A DNA stretch of 46,803 nucleotides from Myxococcales bacterium (GTDB lineage: Bacteria; Myxococcota; Myxococcia; Myxococcales; Myxococcaceae). Location: the NCBI GenBank assembly GCA_020846875.1, contig JADLDB010000020.1:1-46803 (forward strand), read 5' to 3'. Positions 31,582 to 40,947 of this stretch are shown one piece after another. A program made the position numbers and the translations under genes. The notes beneath the pieces were generated by a model, which was not told the DNA's origin, made no database searches, and worked only from the letters and a program-made list of their open reading frames with translations. Numbering within the stretch: position 1 is the first letter of the stretch; every line of letters begins with the position of its first letter.

Positions 31582-32222
31582 GCGCGCCCAGCTTCCTCGA
31601 CGACGGCCCACAGCGACCGGCCTTCCAGCGCCACGCCGGTGGGCGCGCCCTTCGCCGCGACGTGCACCAGGGCCGAGGCGAGCTCCTCGAGGCGGATGGG
31701 CTGGTACTTCGTCAGGCCGAAGAGCTTCGTCAGCGCGCGCGCGCCCGGCAGGCGCTGGCCCGCGCGATCCTCGAAGGCCGACGGCCGGAAGAGGGTGAAA
31801 GGGATGCCGGACTCACGCACCAGCGCCTCGGCCTGCGCCTTGGCCTTCAGGTACGCGCCCACCGGACTGCCCGCGCCCACGGAGGAGAGGAGGATGAAGT
31901 GCTTCACGCCGGCCTGCTTCGCCGCCCAGACCAACTGCCGCGTCGTGCCGATGTCGCTCGTCTCGTAGGTGTCGCCCGCGGCGAAGCGCTTCTTCATGGT
32001 GCCGATGAGCTGCACCACGGTGGTGCAGCCGCGCAGCGCGTCGGCCAGCTTCGGATCCGCCAGCTCCAGCACCACCTTTCCCGGGTGCGACAGCCTGTCG
32101 GCGCTGGCCGGCCGCACGTGGGGCCTCACTTCGAGGCCGCGGCGCTCGGCGCAAGGCAGCAGCACCTGTCCCACGGCCCCGGTGGCCCCGGCGACGAAGA
32201 CGATGGGCTTGACGGTTGTCAT
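31578..32222 (-). CDS. NAD(P)-binding atypical SDR (NmrA/YbjT-like)
   Basis: 214 residues. GATGAVG (12-18) is the dinucleotide-binding loop, LLSSVGA (111-117) marks the central strand, and YLKAK (124-128) keeps a YxxxK arrangement. Members of this group act as reductases or redox sensors; the substrate is unknown. ATG 32222 is preceded by GGAGGG, a good Shine-Dalgarno sequence. The gene diverges from the RapA-like ATPase gene and overlaps the DUF523 gene at its 3' end. Confidence 0.85.
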   Translation of the reverse strand: MTTVKPIVFVAGATGAVGQVLLPCAERRGLEVRPHVRPASADRLSHPGKVVLELADPKLADALRGCTTVVQLIGTMKKRFAAGDTYETSDIGTTRQLVWAAKQAGVKHFILLSSVGAGSPVGAYLKAKAQAEALVRESGIPFTLFRPSAFEDRAGQRLPGARALTKLFGLTKYQPIRLEELASALVHVAAKGAPTGVALEGRSLWAVVEEAGRA

Positions 32223-32352
32223 CGAGCGGCCCTCCAGGTGGTGTCCGGCGAAGGCGCGGCCAGCTGTACCGGGTTTTCAACGCTGCGTCCTCCCCGGCGG
32301 CGGCCCCCGCTGCGGGGCTGCTTTGCGTGATGCGAGCGGCCGGCCGAGCCGC

Positions 32353-32358
32353 TATACG
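32353..32358 (+). promoter_or_regulatory. -10-like hexamer TATACG upstream of the RapA-like gene
   Basis: TATACG ends 13 nt before ATG 32372, giving a predicted leader of about 7 nt. No Shine-Dalgarno sequence fits in that leader. Confidence 0.3.
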
Positions 32359-32371
32359 CGCCCAACGTTTC

Positions 32372-35300
32372 ATGGCCACGTTCCTGGTTGGAATGAAGGT
32401 GAGGTACCTCCCGCAGCCCGAGTGGGGCGTGGGGCACCTCCTCGCGCTGGAAGAAAACGACACGCGCGCGCTGGTGCTCTTCCCGGTGCGCGAGTCCGAC
32501 GGCCCGACGCTGGTGAGCGCCCGCGGCGGCGCCCTGGTGCACGCCACCCTCGTCCCCGGCGACGCGGTGAAGACGGTCAAAGGCAAGACGGGAAAGGTGA
32601 CGGGCGAAGAGGAAGGCGCCCGCGGCCTCAAGCGCTACGTGGTGGCGCTGGACGAGGGCGGCGACACGGAGCTGCCCGAGACGGAGCTGCGCGCGCTGCC
32701 GCCGAAGCCGGACCTGCTGGCGATGCTCAAAGAGGGCCGCGCCGCCGACGCGAAGAACTTCCTCCTGCGCCGCACCGCGCTTCAGCTCGACGACGAGCGC
32801 CGCAACGACGCCCTGGGCGCCCTGCTCGCCTCCCGGGTGATGGTGAAGCCGCACCAGGTGGGCGTGGTGCAGCGCGTCCTGTCGTCCCGCCGCCCGCGCT
32901 TCGTGCTCGCCGACGAGGTGGGGCTGGGGAAGACCATCGAGGCGGGCATGATCTTCTCCGCCCTGCGCCTGTCCGGCCTCGCGCGCCGCGTGCTGGTGGT
33001 GGCCCCCAGCCACCTCACCGTGCAGTGGCTGGTGGAGCTCTTCCACAAGTTCAACCAGCTCTTCACCCTGATGGACGCCGAGCGCTACGAGAAGTCGCTC
33101 GACGAGCAGCCCACCGTCTCGCCCTGGGCGCGCTTCGATCACGTCATCACCAGCCTGGAGCTCTTCCAGCGCAGCGAGCAGCACCGCAAGGAAGCCGGTG
33201 ATCCCCGCGCCCACTGGGATCTGGTGATCATCGACGAAGCCCACCACCTGAAGGGCGAGAAGGCCTACCAGGCGGCGCAGGCGCTCTCGAAGAACTGTTG
33301 GGGGCTCTTGCTCCTCACCGCCACGCCCATGCAGCTCGATCCGGCGGAGTACCAGGCGCTGCTGTCCCTCATCGATCCGCTGACCGCGCCCTCGGCGAAG
33401 GAGTTCGAGGCGCGCCTCACCCGCCAGGAGGAGCTGTCTCAGGCGATCCGCGCGCTGCTATCCGGCAAGAAGACGAAGGGCGCGGTGAAGGACCTGGCGA
33501 AGCGCTTCCCCGAGGATCTTGCGCTCCAGGAGCTCGACGATGCCGACGACATGCTGGTGCACCTCGCGGAGACGTACTCGCTGTCCGATCGGCTGATCCG
33601 CAACCGGCGCGCGGTGGTGGGCGGCTTCTCCCAGCGGGCGCTGCACGTGCACCCGGTGGAACTCTCGAAGGACGAGCTGGAGGCCCGAGCCGCGGCGCTG
33701 GCGCACCTGGCGAAGGACGGCTCGGTGCGGGGCGCGGTCCTGTCCGGCCTGGTGCGACGGCTGGAGTCGTCGTCGGCCGCCTTCCTCGCCGCGCTCAAGA
33801 GCAACAAGGCGCTGGCGGGGATGAAGCTGACCTTGCCGGACCAGGACTCGAAGTTCGTCACCTTCGTCGCGCTGCTCAAGGGACTGTGGGCGAAGGAGAA
33901 GGGCGCCAAGGTGCTCGTCTTCACCGAGGCCCGCGACACCCTGGAGATGCTGCAAGGCAAGCTGCGCCACGAGTCGATCGACGCGCTCGCCTACCACGGC
34001 GATCTCGAGCTGGCCGAGCGCGACCGGCAGGTGGCCCGCTTCCGCGATCCCGAGGGCCCGAAGGTGCTGCTGTCCACCGAGGTGGGCGGCGAGGGCCGCA
34101 ACTTCCAGTTCTCCCACCACCTGGTGAACTACGATCTGCCCTGGTCCCCCGCGACGATGGAGCAGCGGATCGGCCGGCTCGATCGCATCGGGCAGACCCA
34201 GACCGTCGACATCCACGTCTTCGACGCGAAGGGCACCTTCAGCGCAGACGTGCTGGCCATGCTGCGCGACGCGGTGGGCGTCTTCGGAGAGACGGTGGGC
34301 GGGCTGGACGCGGTGCTGGAAGAGGTGGAGCCGAAGCTGACCGAGCTGGCGCTCGCCGAGCCGAAGGCGCGCGGCGCGTACTTGAAGGAGCTGGCCGCGA
34401 AGGTGAGGTCCGCCCGCGAGCAGGTGAAGCGCGCGTACGATCCACTCCTCGATCTGCGCAGCTTCGACAAGAGCGAGGTGCAGGGGCTGGTGGAGCGCGC
34501 CAACGAGCGCATCGATCACGACGGCGACGAGGGCTCCACCCTGGACGACGGGCTGTGGGGCATCGCCCGCGATCTCGACGAGCGGCTGGAGGAGTGCATC
34601 ACCGAGCTGGCCGATCGCATCGGCATCAAGGTGGACACGGATCAAGAAGTCGACGCCTTCCAGTGCGCCTTCCACTTCGGCCACGCGCTGAACGTGGAGG
34701 CCCTGCCGGGCTACGACATCTCCGGGGAGCGCACGGTGCTGGGCACCTTCTGGCGCGACACCGCCGTCGAGCAGGAAGAGATCGAGTACTACGCCACCGG
34801 CCACCCGCTGGTGGAGGCCCTGTTCGGCTTCGTCAAGGACGGGCCGTACGGCCGCAACGGCGCGCGCTTCCTCGACGTGAAGAAGCCCATCAAGGTGCGC
34901 GGGCTGGAGGTGCTCTTCCACGTCACCCCGCCCGAGGCGGCCGACACGTCCCCGGGCGCGAAGGTGCCGTCGCGGCAACTGTCCCGCTTCCTCGACACCA
35001 CCCTGGTGCACGTGGCGGTGGTGCTGGGGCCCGACGGCAAGCCGAAGGAAGACGGCGCGGTGCTGGAGGTGCTCAAGGCCGTGGACGGCCGCCCGCTCAA
35101 GGGGAGCGAGGTGGCGGCGGCGTACCCGGAGCTGCCGCGCTTCGTCGATCCCGCGATGCAGGTGGCCTTCGCCGCGGCGAAGAAGAAGCTGGCGACCATC
35201 AGGAAGCACGCCCAGCAGGCGATCGAGGACGAGCGCGACCTGTCCCTCATCCGCATCAAGCTTTCGCTGGAGCACCAGGGCGTGCCCGAGGCGAAGCTGG

Positions 35301-35407
35301 AGCAGGTCCTCGCGGACGAGCTGGGCCACTACGATCGACTGCTCGCGGCGCTCGCCGGGACCTCGGTGCAGCTCGACTCGGCCTGCGGCTTCATCATCAA
35401 CCGCTGA
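32372..35407 (+). CDS. rapA: RapA/HepA-like SNF2 ATPase
   Basis: 1011 residues, close to E. coli RapA (968). An N-terminal Tudor-like region (about 5-110) precedes the SNF2 core: ADEVGLGKT (180-188), DEAH (288-291), LLTATP (314-319) and the C-terminal lobe with GGEGRNFQF (572-580) and RIGRLDRIGQ (599-608). A long C-terminal region follows, ending in a coiled, charged segment. RapA binds RNA polymerase and helps recycle it after transcription; the match extends through the family-specific LVNYDLPWSPATMEQRIG block. ATG 32372 is chosen since the Tudor-like domain begins there; ATG 32393 is a possible alternative. The M14 peptidase gene starts 18 bp downstream. Confidence 0.9.
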   Translation: MATFLVGMKVRYLPQPEWGVGHLLALEENDTRALVLFPVRESDGPTLVSARGGALVHATLVPGDAVKTVKGKTGKVTGEEEGARGLKRYVVALDEGGDTELPETELRALPPKPDLLAMLKEGRAADAKNFLLRRTALQLDDERRNDALGALLASRVMVKPHQVGVVQRVLSSRRPRFVLADEVGLGKTIEAGMIFSALRLSGLARRVLVVAPSHLTVQWLVELFHKFNQLFTLMDAERYEKSLDEQPTVSPWARFDHVITSLELFQRSEQHRKEAGDPRAHWDLVIIDEAHHLKGEKAYQAAQALSKNCWGLLLLTATPMQLDPAEYQALLSLIDPLTAPSAKEFEARLTRQEELSQAIRALLSGKKTKGAVKDLAKRFPEDLALQELDDADDMLVHLAETYSLSDRLIRNRRAVVGGFSQRALHVHPVELSKDELEARAAALAHLAKDGSVRGAVLSGLVRRLESSSAAFLAALKSNKALAGMKLTLPDQDSKFVTFVALLKGLWAKEKGAKVLVFTEARDTLEMLQGKLRHESIDALAYHGDLELAERDRQVARFRDPEGPKVLLSTEVGGEGRNFQFSHHLVNYDLPWSPATMEQRIGRLDRIGQTQTVDIHVFDAKGTFSADVLAMLRDAVGVFGETVGGLDAVLEEVEPKLTELALAEPKARGAYLKELAAKVRSAREQVKRAYDPLLDLRSFDKSEVQGLVERANERIDHDGDEGSTLDDGLWGIARDLDERLEECITELADRIGIKVDTDQEVDAFQCAFHFGHALNVEALPGYDISGERTVLGTFWRDTAVEQEEIEYYATGHPLVEALFGFVKDGPYGRNGARFLDVKKPIKVRGLEVLFHVTPPEAADTSPGAKVPSRQLSRFLDTTLVHVAVVLGPDGKPKEDGAVLEVLKAVDGRPLKGSEVAAAYPELPRFVDPAMQVAFAAAKKKLATIRKHAQQAIEDERDLSLIRIKLSLEHQGVPEAKLEQVLADELGHYDRLLAALAGTSVQLDSACGFIINR

Positions 35408-35425
35408 CGAAAGGCGTACGAAGAC

Positions 35426-37171
35426 GTGCTCGGCCCGGCCCTCATCGTTGCGCTGTCCCTCGCGTCGAAGCCTCCAGCGCTCACCAGCACCGCCGAGACG
35501 TCGGGCTTCCAGCGCACCGGCCGCTACGAGGAGGTGCAGGCGCTGTGCGCCGCCTTCGTCGCCCGCTTCCCCGGCAAGGTGACGTGCGCGCCCTTCGGCA
35601 CCACGCCGCTGGGCCGCCCGATGCTGCACCTGGTGGCCTCGGAGGACGGCGTGCTGACGCCCGAGGCCGCGAAGGAGAAGGGCCGGCCGGTGCTCTTCTT
35701 TCAGGCCGGCATCCACTCCGGGGAGATCGACGGCAAGGACGCGGGCTTCCTGCTGCTGCGCGATCTGCTCGAGGGGAAGGTGGGCGACGGCGCGCTCTTC
35801 AAGGTGACTGTCGTCTTCGTGCCGGTGCTGAACGTCGACGGCCACGAGCGCTTCGGGAAGAACCACCGCCCCAACCAGCGCGGGCCCCGGGAGATGGGCT
35901 GGCGGGTGACCAGCCAGAACTTGAACCTCAACCGCGACTTCGCCAAGGCCGAGGCGCCCGAGACGCAAGCGGTGCTGAAGCTGCTCCACGCGTGGGCTCC
36001 GATCCTCTTCGCCGATCTCCACGTCACCGACGGCGCGAAGTTCCAGCACGACGTGTCGGTCACCTTCGAGCCCTGGGCGACGGGGCCGGAAGGGCTCAAG
36101 GTGGCGGGCAAGGCGCTGCGGGCCGAGCTCTTCGCCGAGCTGGAGGGCAAGGGCCACCTGCCGGTGGGCTTCTACCCGGCCTTCAACGCCGACGACGATC
36201 CGGCCAGCGGCTTCTCGTACGGCTGGCCCTCGCCGCGCTTCGCCAACGCCTACTGGGCCGCCAACAACCGCTACGGGCTGTTGGTGGAGACGCACAGCTG
36301 GAAGGACTTCGGCGCGCGGGTGAAGACGACGTACGACGTGTGCCTGGGCCTCTTGACGCAGGCGGCCCGCAACGGCCCGGCGTGGCTCAAGGCGGCGGCG
36401 GAGGCGGACGCGGCGGGCGCGAAGCAGGCGGGCGGGGACGTGGCGCTGCTGTACGAGCCGACCAAGCAGCCGCGCACCCTCGACTTCCTCGGCTACGAGT
36501 ACGCGCGCGAGCCCTCGGACGTCTCCGGCAAGCTGTGGATCCGCTACGACGAGAAGAAGCCCGCGGTGTGGAAGGTGCCGTACTTCGACGAGCTCGGGCC
36601 GGCCCTCACCGTCCGGGCGCCGAAGGGCGGCTACCTGGTGCCCCCGCCGCACGCCGCGTGGGTGGCGCAGAAGCTCGCGCTGCACGGGATCTCCTTCGTG
36701 ACGCTCGCGAAGGATGAGCCTTCCGCGAAGGTGCAGACCTTCCGCGCGACGCCGCGCTTCCGGGGCGCGCCCTACGAGGGCCGGCAGACCGTGCAGCTCG
36801 AGGGCCAGTGGAAGGACGACACCCAGGCGCTCCCCGCGGGGACGCTCTTCATCCCCGCCGCCCAGCCGCGCCTGTCCCTGGCGATGCACCTCCTCGAGCC
36901 GACCGCGCCCGACAGCTTCGCCGCGTGGGGCTTCTTCAACGCCCACTTCGAGCAGAAGGAGTACCTGGAGGACTACCTGGCCGAGGCCTTCGCCCGGGAG
37001 CTGCTCAAGGATCCGAAGGTGAAGGCGGCGTTCGACGCGCGGCTCAAGGACGAGGCCTTCGCGAAGGACCCCGCCGCGCGCCTGCGCTTCTTCTACGAGC
37101 GCCACCCCTCCTACGACGCTCGGCTCAACCTGGTGCCGGTGTACCGCGCCGAGCGCCAGCCCGGGCGTTGA
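35426..37171 (+). CDS. M14 family zinc metallocarboxypeptidase
   Basis: 581 residues from GTG 35426. A short hydrophobic N-terminus (about 1-14) looks like a signal peptide, so export is likely. Zinc ligands are His97 and Glu100 (HSGE) and His199 (DLHVTDG). Asn169-Arg170 (NLNRDF) fit the substrate carboxylate pocket, and Glu289 in VETHSW is the probable catalytic base. The enzyme should remove C-terminal residues from peptides or cell-wall fragments. The segment beyond about 330 is an additional domain of unknown role, longer than in simple carboxypeptidases. It follows the RapA-like gene by 18 bp but the functional link is unclear. The stop is 6 bp from that of the convergent acyltransferase gene. 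Confidence 0.88.
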   Translation: MLGPALIVALSLASKPPALTSTAETSGFQRTGRYEEVQALCAAFVARFPGKVTCAPFGTTPLGRPMLHLVASEDGVLTPEAAKEKGRPVLFFQAGIHSGEIDGKDAGFLLLRDLLEGKVGDGALFKVTVVFVPVLNVDGHERFGKNHRPNQRGPREMGWRVTSQNLNLNRDFAKAEAPETQAVLKLLHAWAPILFADLHVTDGAKFQHDVSVTFEPWATGPEGLKVAGKALRAELFAELEGKGHLPVGFYPAFNADDDPASGFSYGWPSPRFANAYWAANNRYGLLVETHSWKDFGARVKTTYDVCLGLLTQAARNGPAWLKAAAEADAAGAKQAGGDVALLYEPTKQPRTLDFLGYEYAREPSDVSGKLWIRYDEKKPAVWKVPYFDELGPALTVRAPKGGYLVPPPHAAWVAQKLALHGISFVTLAKDEPSAKVQTFRATPRFRGAPYEGRQTVQLEGQWKDDTQALPAGTLFIPAAQPRLSLAMHLLEPTAPDSFAAWGFFNAHFEQKEYLEDYLAEAFARELLKDPKVKAAFDARLKDEAFAKDPAARLRFFYERHPSYDARLNLVPVYRAERQPGR

Positions 37172-37177
37172 GCCGCC

Positions 37178-37912
37178 TCACTTCGCGCGGCGCACCGGCT
37201 GCGAGAGCCAGGACTCGTACCGCGACTCCACCTCGCGCACCCACGCCTCGTCGTCGGCGTCCTTCGGCGGCGGCAGGAGCGGCTCCATCACCCGCACCGT
37301 GACGCGGCCCGTGGGGGAGAACCACGGCCCGTCCTCGAAGACGAGCGCCCCCGTGCCTTCCAGCACCACAGGCACCAGCGGCACCTGCGCCTTCTGCGCG
37401 ATGCGGAAGGCCCCGCGCTTGAACGGCAGGCGCTCGGGCCCCGACGCGTAGGTGCCCTCGGGGAAGATCAGCAGCCGCTCCCCCGCCGCGAGCAACTCGC
37501 CGCAGGTGAACATGAGCTCCGCATGCGAGCCCTGCTTGCCGCGCTCCAGCCCCACGTACTTGAGGCGCCGCATCATGAAGCCCACCAGCGGGACCTCGAA
37601 GAGCGACGCCTTCGACACGAACTTGTAGTCCACCCCCAGGCCCATCACCGCGAGGATGTCCGCCATCGACTGGTGGTTGGCCACCAACACGCACGGCCCT
37701 TCGGGGATGTTGCCGCGGCCCTCCACGCGCACCCGCCAGCCCGGCCAGAAGCGCAGGTACAGGTGGCACCAGCCGCACACGAAGCGGTGCAGCGCCCGGC
37801 GCTCTGGATCGAAGGGTGCCGTCACGGCCAGCAACAGCAGCGCCAGCAGGTAGCCCACCGGCAAGGTGACGAGCACCGAGCCCCAGAGGAAGGCGGTGGA
37901 CAGGTAGCGCAC
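37178..37912 (-). CDS. PlsC-type acyltransferase
   Basis: 244 residues from GTG 37912. A hydrophobic N-terminal helix (about 8-32) anchors the enzyme. NHQSMAD gives His80 and Asp85 (HX4D), and FPEGTYA is at 150-156. The family acylates lysophosphatidate or related lysolipids at the inner membrane. No Shine-Dalgarno sequence is clear, and the GTG lies 15 bp after the stop of the FabL-like SDR gene, so translation probably depends on that gene. A fatty-acid or lipid-tailoring unit with the SDR is a reasonable inference. Confidence 0.85.
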   Translation of the reverse strand: MRYLSTAFLWGSVLVTLPVGYLLALLLLAVTAPFDPERRALHRFVCGWCHLYLRFWPGWRVRVEGRGNIPEGPCVLVANHQSMADILAVMGLGVDYKFVSKASLFEVPLVGFMMRRLKYVGLERGKQGSHAELMFTCGELLAAGERLLIFPEGTYASGPERLPFKRGAFRIAQKAQVPLVPVVLEGTGALVFEDGPWFSPTGRVTVRVMEPLLPPPKDADDEAWVREVESRYESWLSQPVRRAK

Positions 37913-37927
37913 GACCGGCGGTGGCGC

Positions 37928-38710
37928 TCAAAGCGCCCGCGACGAGAGGTAGAACTGGTAGTACTGCTCCAGCCCACCGTCGACGTTGATCACCGTGCCG
38001 TTGACGTACCTCGAGTCGGGCAGGCAGACCCACTCCAGCGCGGCGGCGATCTCGTCCGCGGGGGCGATGTGGCCGGCCGGCACCATCTCGCTCATCTTCT
38101 TCTCCAGCTTCGGCCAGTTCTCCGCGCCCACGTAGAAGCGCGAAGAGTCGGTGTCGATGTACCCGGGGTTCACCGCGTTGACGCGGATCCCGTCGCTGGC
38201 CAGCTCGCAGGCCAGGTACTTCACCAGGATCTCCATCGCGCCCTTCATCGCGCCGAGCAGCCCGTGGAAGGGCAGGGGGATGCGGCTGTCCATGCCCGAC
38301 ACCATCACGATGCGGCCGGCGCGCCCCCTCATCAGCGGCGCCGCGCGCTGTGCGCCGAGCAGGAAGCTCTTCACCGTCACGTTGAAGGTCTTGTCCATCT
38401 GGTGGGGCTTCAAGTCCATCAGCGGGGCGAACTTCGTCGACGCGGCGTTGGCGACGAAGACGTCGAGGTGCCCGAAGTCGGCCTGGATGCGATCGAAGAC
38501 GGCGTTCAGCGAGTCCGGCTCCAGTTGATCGGCCGCCACGGTGAGGCAGCGCCGGCCCAGCGCCTTCACCTCGGCCTCGAGCGCCTTCGCCGCGTCCACG
38601 TCGCGCCGGTAGGTGGACACGATGTCATGGCCCTTCTTCGCCAGGCGCACGGACAGCGCGCGGCCCACGCCTCGGCTGCCACCGGTGATCAACGCGACGG
38701 GAGTGCTCAT
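37928..38710 (-). CDS. FabL-like SDR with substituted catalytic Tyr
   Basis: 260 residues. The sequence follows enoyl-ACP reductase III (FabL): [11 protein letters not shown] (8-18), [15 protein letters not shown] and a C-terminal VDGG. In FabL the catalytic Tyr is seven residues before Lys (Y-x6-K). Here Lys156 is kept but the Tyr position is His149 ([10 protein letters not shown]). The Rossmann motif is intact, so NAD(P) should bind, but enoyl reduction may be altered or absent. It may instead serve another reduction or a structural role. ATG 38710 follows TAACTG by 9 nt. It shares the minus strand with the PlsC-type gene 15 bp downstream and diverges from cytidine deaminase. Confidence 0.85.
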   Translation of the reverse strand: MSTPVALITGGSRGVGRALSVRLAKKGHDIVSTYRRDVDAAKALEAEVKALGRRCLTVAADQLEPDSLNAVFDRIQADFGHLDVFVANAASTKFAPLMDLKPHQMDKTFNVTVKSFLLGAQRAAPLMRGRAGRIVMVSGMDSRIPLPFHGLLGAMKGAMEILVKYLACELASDGIRVNAVNPGYIDTDSSRFYVGAENWPKLEKKMSEMVPAGHIAPADEIAAALEWVCLPDSRYVNGTVINVDGGLEQYYQFYLSSRAL

Positions 38711-38719
38711 GGGGCAGCG

Positions 38720-38725
38720 CAGTTA
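38720..38725 (-). promoter_or_regulatory. -10-like hexamer TAACTG
   Basis: On the minus strand TAACTG preceded by GTGC ends 9 nt before ATG 38710, without a Shine-Dalgarno sequence. Confidence 0.35.
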
Positions 38726-38784
38726 GCACGGGGAGGCCGCGAATTCGCGTCGATCCGCTGCTGTGGGAGACTGGGTGTCGCACG

Positions 38785-39183
38785 ATGAGCGGCACCGACT
38801 GGAAGAAGCTGTTCGACGCGGCGGAGGCGGCCCGGCAGCGGGCGCACGCCCCGTACTCGAAGTTCCACGTCGGCGCGGCGATCCTCTGTGACGACGGCTC
38901 CACCGTGTCCGGCTGCAACGTGGAGAACGCCAGCTACGGCCTGACGGTGTGCGCCGAGCGGAACGCGGTGGGGGCGATGGTGCTCGGCGCGCGCAGGCCG
39001 GCCGCGGTGGCCATCGTGGTGGACTCGAGGGAGCCGACGCCCCCCTGCGGCATGTGCCGGCAGGTGCTGGCCGAGTTCGGCGACAGCTCGCTCGAGGTGA
39101 GATCGCGCACGCCGGCCGGGAAGGAAGCGCGCTGGACGCTCGGCGAGCTGCTCCCCCACGCCTTCACGCAGAAGTTCTTCTGA
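38785..39183 (+). CDS. cdd: Cytidine deaminase
   Basis: 132 residues, the size of the small tetrameric class. CAERNA (56-61) supplies Cys56 and the proton-shuttling Glu58, and PCGMC (87-91) supplies Cys88 and Cys91 of the three-Cys zinc site. The enzyme deaminates cytidine and deoxycytidine to uridine forms in pyrimidine salvage. The N-terminal YSKFHVGAA segment is the usual substrate-binding motif. ATG 38785 has no obvious Shine-Dalgarno sequence; GAGACT 12 nt upstream may be its -10. It converges with the sigma-54 activator gene through a 7-bp hairpin. Confidence 0.95.
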   Translation: MSGTDWKKLFDAAEAARQRAHAPYSKFHVGAAILCDDGSTVSGCNVENASYGLTVCAERNAVGAMVLGARRPAAVAIVVDSREPTPPCGMCRQVLAEFGDSSLEVRSRTPAGKEARWTLGELLPHAFTQKFF

Positions 39184-39185
39184 CG

Positions 39186-39209
39186 GCGGCCTCTCGCGCT
39201 TCAGGCCGC
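39186..39209. terminator. Hairpin between cdd and the sigma-54 activator gene
   Basis: GCGGCCT (39186-39192) pairs with AGGCCGC (39203-39209) over a 10-nt loop. The right arm begins in the stop codon of the activator gene. It could serve both convergent genes; there is no T-run. Confidence 0.45.
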
Positions 39210-40832
39210 GGGCGCCACGGCGAAGCCGCCCTGCTGGTAGGCCTTCAGCTTGCGGAACAGGGTGGCCTGGCCGATGCCCAGCCGCTCGGCGGTGCGGGCG
39301 CGGTTGCCCTTCTCCGCCGACAGGGTGGCGAGGATCGCCTCCCGCTCCAGCTCGGCCAGGGTGTGGCCCACCGGCGCCCTGCGGGAGACGGCCGGCGGAG
39401 CGCGCAGCTCGTCGGGCAGATCGTCCACCTCCACGCGCCGGCCGGTGGCCAGCACCGTGGCGCGCTCCATGGCGTTGAACAGCTCGCGTACGTTGCCGGG
39501 CCAGGGCCAGGCCGCCACCCGCCGCAGCGCCTCGGGCGCCAGCTCCCGCACCGGCAGCTTCGAGCGCCGCGCCGCCTCCGACAGGGCGAGGCGGGCCAGC
39601 GGCAGCAGATCCTCCGCGCGCTCGCGGAGCGGCGGCACGCTCAGCTCCACCACCCGCAGCCGGAAGAAGAGATCTTTCCGGAAGCGCCCGGCCTTCACCT
39701 CGGCGTGCAGGTCGCGGTGCGTGGCTGCCAGCACCCGCACGTCGATGGCCCGCGTCTTGTTCTCGCCCACCCGGCGCACCTCGCGCTCCTGCAGCACGCG
39801 CAAGAGCTTGGCCTGCATCGCCGTGGGCAGCTCGCCCACCTCGTCCAGCAGCAGCGTGCCGCCCTTCGCCGCCTCGAACAGGCCGGCGCGATCGGTCACC
39901 GCCCCGGTGAAGGCGCCGCGCGCGTGGCCGAACAGCTCGCTCTCGAGCAGCGCCTCGGGCATCGCCGCGCAGTTGATCGCCACGAAGGGACCGGCCTGAC
40001 GGGGCGAGGTCTCGTGGATCAGCCGCGCCACCCGCTCCTTGCCCACGCCCGACTCGCCCAACAGCAGCACCGTGGCGTCCACCGCCGCCACCCGCTGGGC
40101 CTGGGACAGGACGGCCTTCATCGCCGCGCTCCGCGCCACCAGCCCCGTGCTGTCCTCCGCCTCGCGCTCGCGCCGCCGCGCCGCCAACTGCCGGTCGACC
40201 TTCTTCCAGTCCTGCTGCAGCCTCTTGAGCGCGCGCGTCAGGCAGTCCGCCTCGTAGAAGGCCAGCTCGGCCTGCTGCTCCGCAGGCCAGTCCTCCTTCG
40301 CGCGCCCCAGCAGGCGGCACACCGGGTCGCCCTTCCCGCGGCACGCCGTCTCCAGGCAGTAGATGGTGCGTCCATTGACGAACGAGAGGTAGCCCGACGC
40401 GAAGCCCGTCAGCGTCCAGCACACGCAGCCGTCCGCGCGGCCGTGGTGCAGCAGGTGCTGCTCCGCCTCGTAGCTGTCGTGCCACACCGACTCGGCGAAG
40501 GGCGGCGGCGTCAACGAAGGCTCCTTCACCGGCTCGAACACCACCATCCCGTGCAGCCGGTGCAGCCGCCCGCCCGCCACCCGCCACTCGCGCTCGTCGT
40601 CCCACTCAATCGCCGTCTTCATCGCCTCCGCCACCCGCCAGCCATGGCTGAAGCCGAAGCGCGTCAGCGTGGCCCGCGCCCCCGACAGCCCGAAGCTCTC
40701 GATCAACTGCGCGCGCAAGATCCCCATCGCCACCGCGTCCAGCAGCACCACCCGCTCTCCCGCGAAGGTCATCACCCCCCCGTCCGGCGAGAACTCGAAG
40801 ACGTCAGTCAACTGCAGGTTGCGGGCTCTCAT
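39201..40832 (-). CDS. XylR/DmpR-type sigma-54-dependent activator
   Basis: 543 residues. An XylR-N-like region (about 5-100) and a V4R domain (about 115-175, with Cys136, 138, 159, 164 and 172 available for a metal) form the ligand-sensing half. The AAA+ domain has Walker A GESGVGKE (259-266), the sigma-54 contact loop GAFTGA (306-311) and Walker B TLLLDE (326-331). A Fis-type helix-turn-helix lies at about 507-530. Homologues such as XylR and DmpR bind aromatic effectors and activate catabolic genes; the effector here is unknown. ATG 40832 is 9 bp from a dyad resembling XylR-family sites. The gene diverges from a pirin gene that has a sigma-54 promoter, its most likely target. Confidence 0.92.
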   Translation of the reverse strand: MRARNLQLTDVFEFSPDGGVMTFAGERVVLLDAVAMGILRAQLIESFGLSGARATLTRFGFSHGWRVAEAMKTAIEWDDEREWRVAGGRLHRLHGMVVFEPVKEPSLTPPPFAESVWHDSYEAEQHLLHHGRADGCVCWTLTGFASGYLSFVNGRTIYCLETACRGKGDPVCRLLGRAKEDWPAEQQAELAFYEADCLTRALKRLQQDWKKVDRQLAARRREREAEDSTGLVARSAAMKAVLSQAQRVAAVDATVLLLGESGVGKERVARLIHETSPRQAGPFVAINCAAMPEALLESELFGHARGAFTGAVTDRAGLFEAAKGGTLLLDEVGELPTAMQAKLLRVLQEREVRRVGENKTRAIDVRVLAATHRDLHAEVKAGRFRKDLFFRLRVVELSVPPLRERAEDLLPLARLALSEAARRSKLPVRELAPEALRRVAAWPWPGNVRELFNAMERATVLATGRRVEVDDLPDELRAPPAVSRRAPVGHTLAELEREAILATLSAEKGNRARTAERLGIGQATLFRKLKAYQQGGFAVAPAA

Positions 40833-40840
40833 GAATGACT

Positions 40841-40851
40841 CTCAATTTGAG
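40841..40851. promoter_or_regulatory. Dyad CTCAATTTGAG, candidate activator binding site
   Basis: CTCAA and TTGAG are exact inverted halves around a central T. The core TCAATTTGA resembles the TCAATTGA centre of XylR/DmpR upstream sites. It is 68 bp upstream of the -24 box at 40919 and within the predicted leader of the activator gene, where binding could also repress that gene. Confidence 0.45.
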
Positions 40852-40868
40852 TTGGATGGACGCTCGAA

Positions 40869-40874
40869 AGGATA
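40869..40874 (-). promoter_or_regulatory. -10-like hexamer TATCCT for the activator gene
   Basis: On the minus strand TATCCT would start transcription near 40862, about 30 nt before ATG 40832. The dyad at 40841-40851 would then lie just downstream of the start site. Confidence 0.3.
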
Positions 40875-40918
40875 GATAGGGCCGGGCGCCTTCGGGCGCA
40901 ACCCCTCGTGGCGGCGTG

Positions 40919-40934
40919 TGGCACGCGACCTGCT
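40919..40934 (+). promoter_or_regulatory. Sigma-54 promoter of the pirin gene
   Basis: TGGCACG-N4-CTGCT matches TGGCACR-N4-TTGCW with one mismatch (C for the first T of the -12 box). The GG and GC doublets are 12 bp apart. The start site would be near 40945, only 3 nt before ATG 40948, so the Shine-Dalgarno-like GGAG at 40937-40940 would not be in the mRNA. The adjacent, divergent sigma-54 activator gene strengthens the call. Confidence 0.62.
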
Positions 40935-40947
40935 TTGGAGCGACGGC

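Noticed and set aside
33458-37105. 1215-codon open frame on the minus strand, antisense to the RapA-like and M14 peptidase genes
   Set aside because: It crosses the boundary of two well-supported genes, has low-complexity His/Arg/Leu composition and no motifs.
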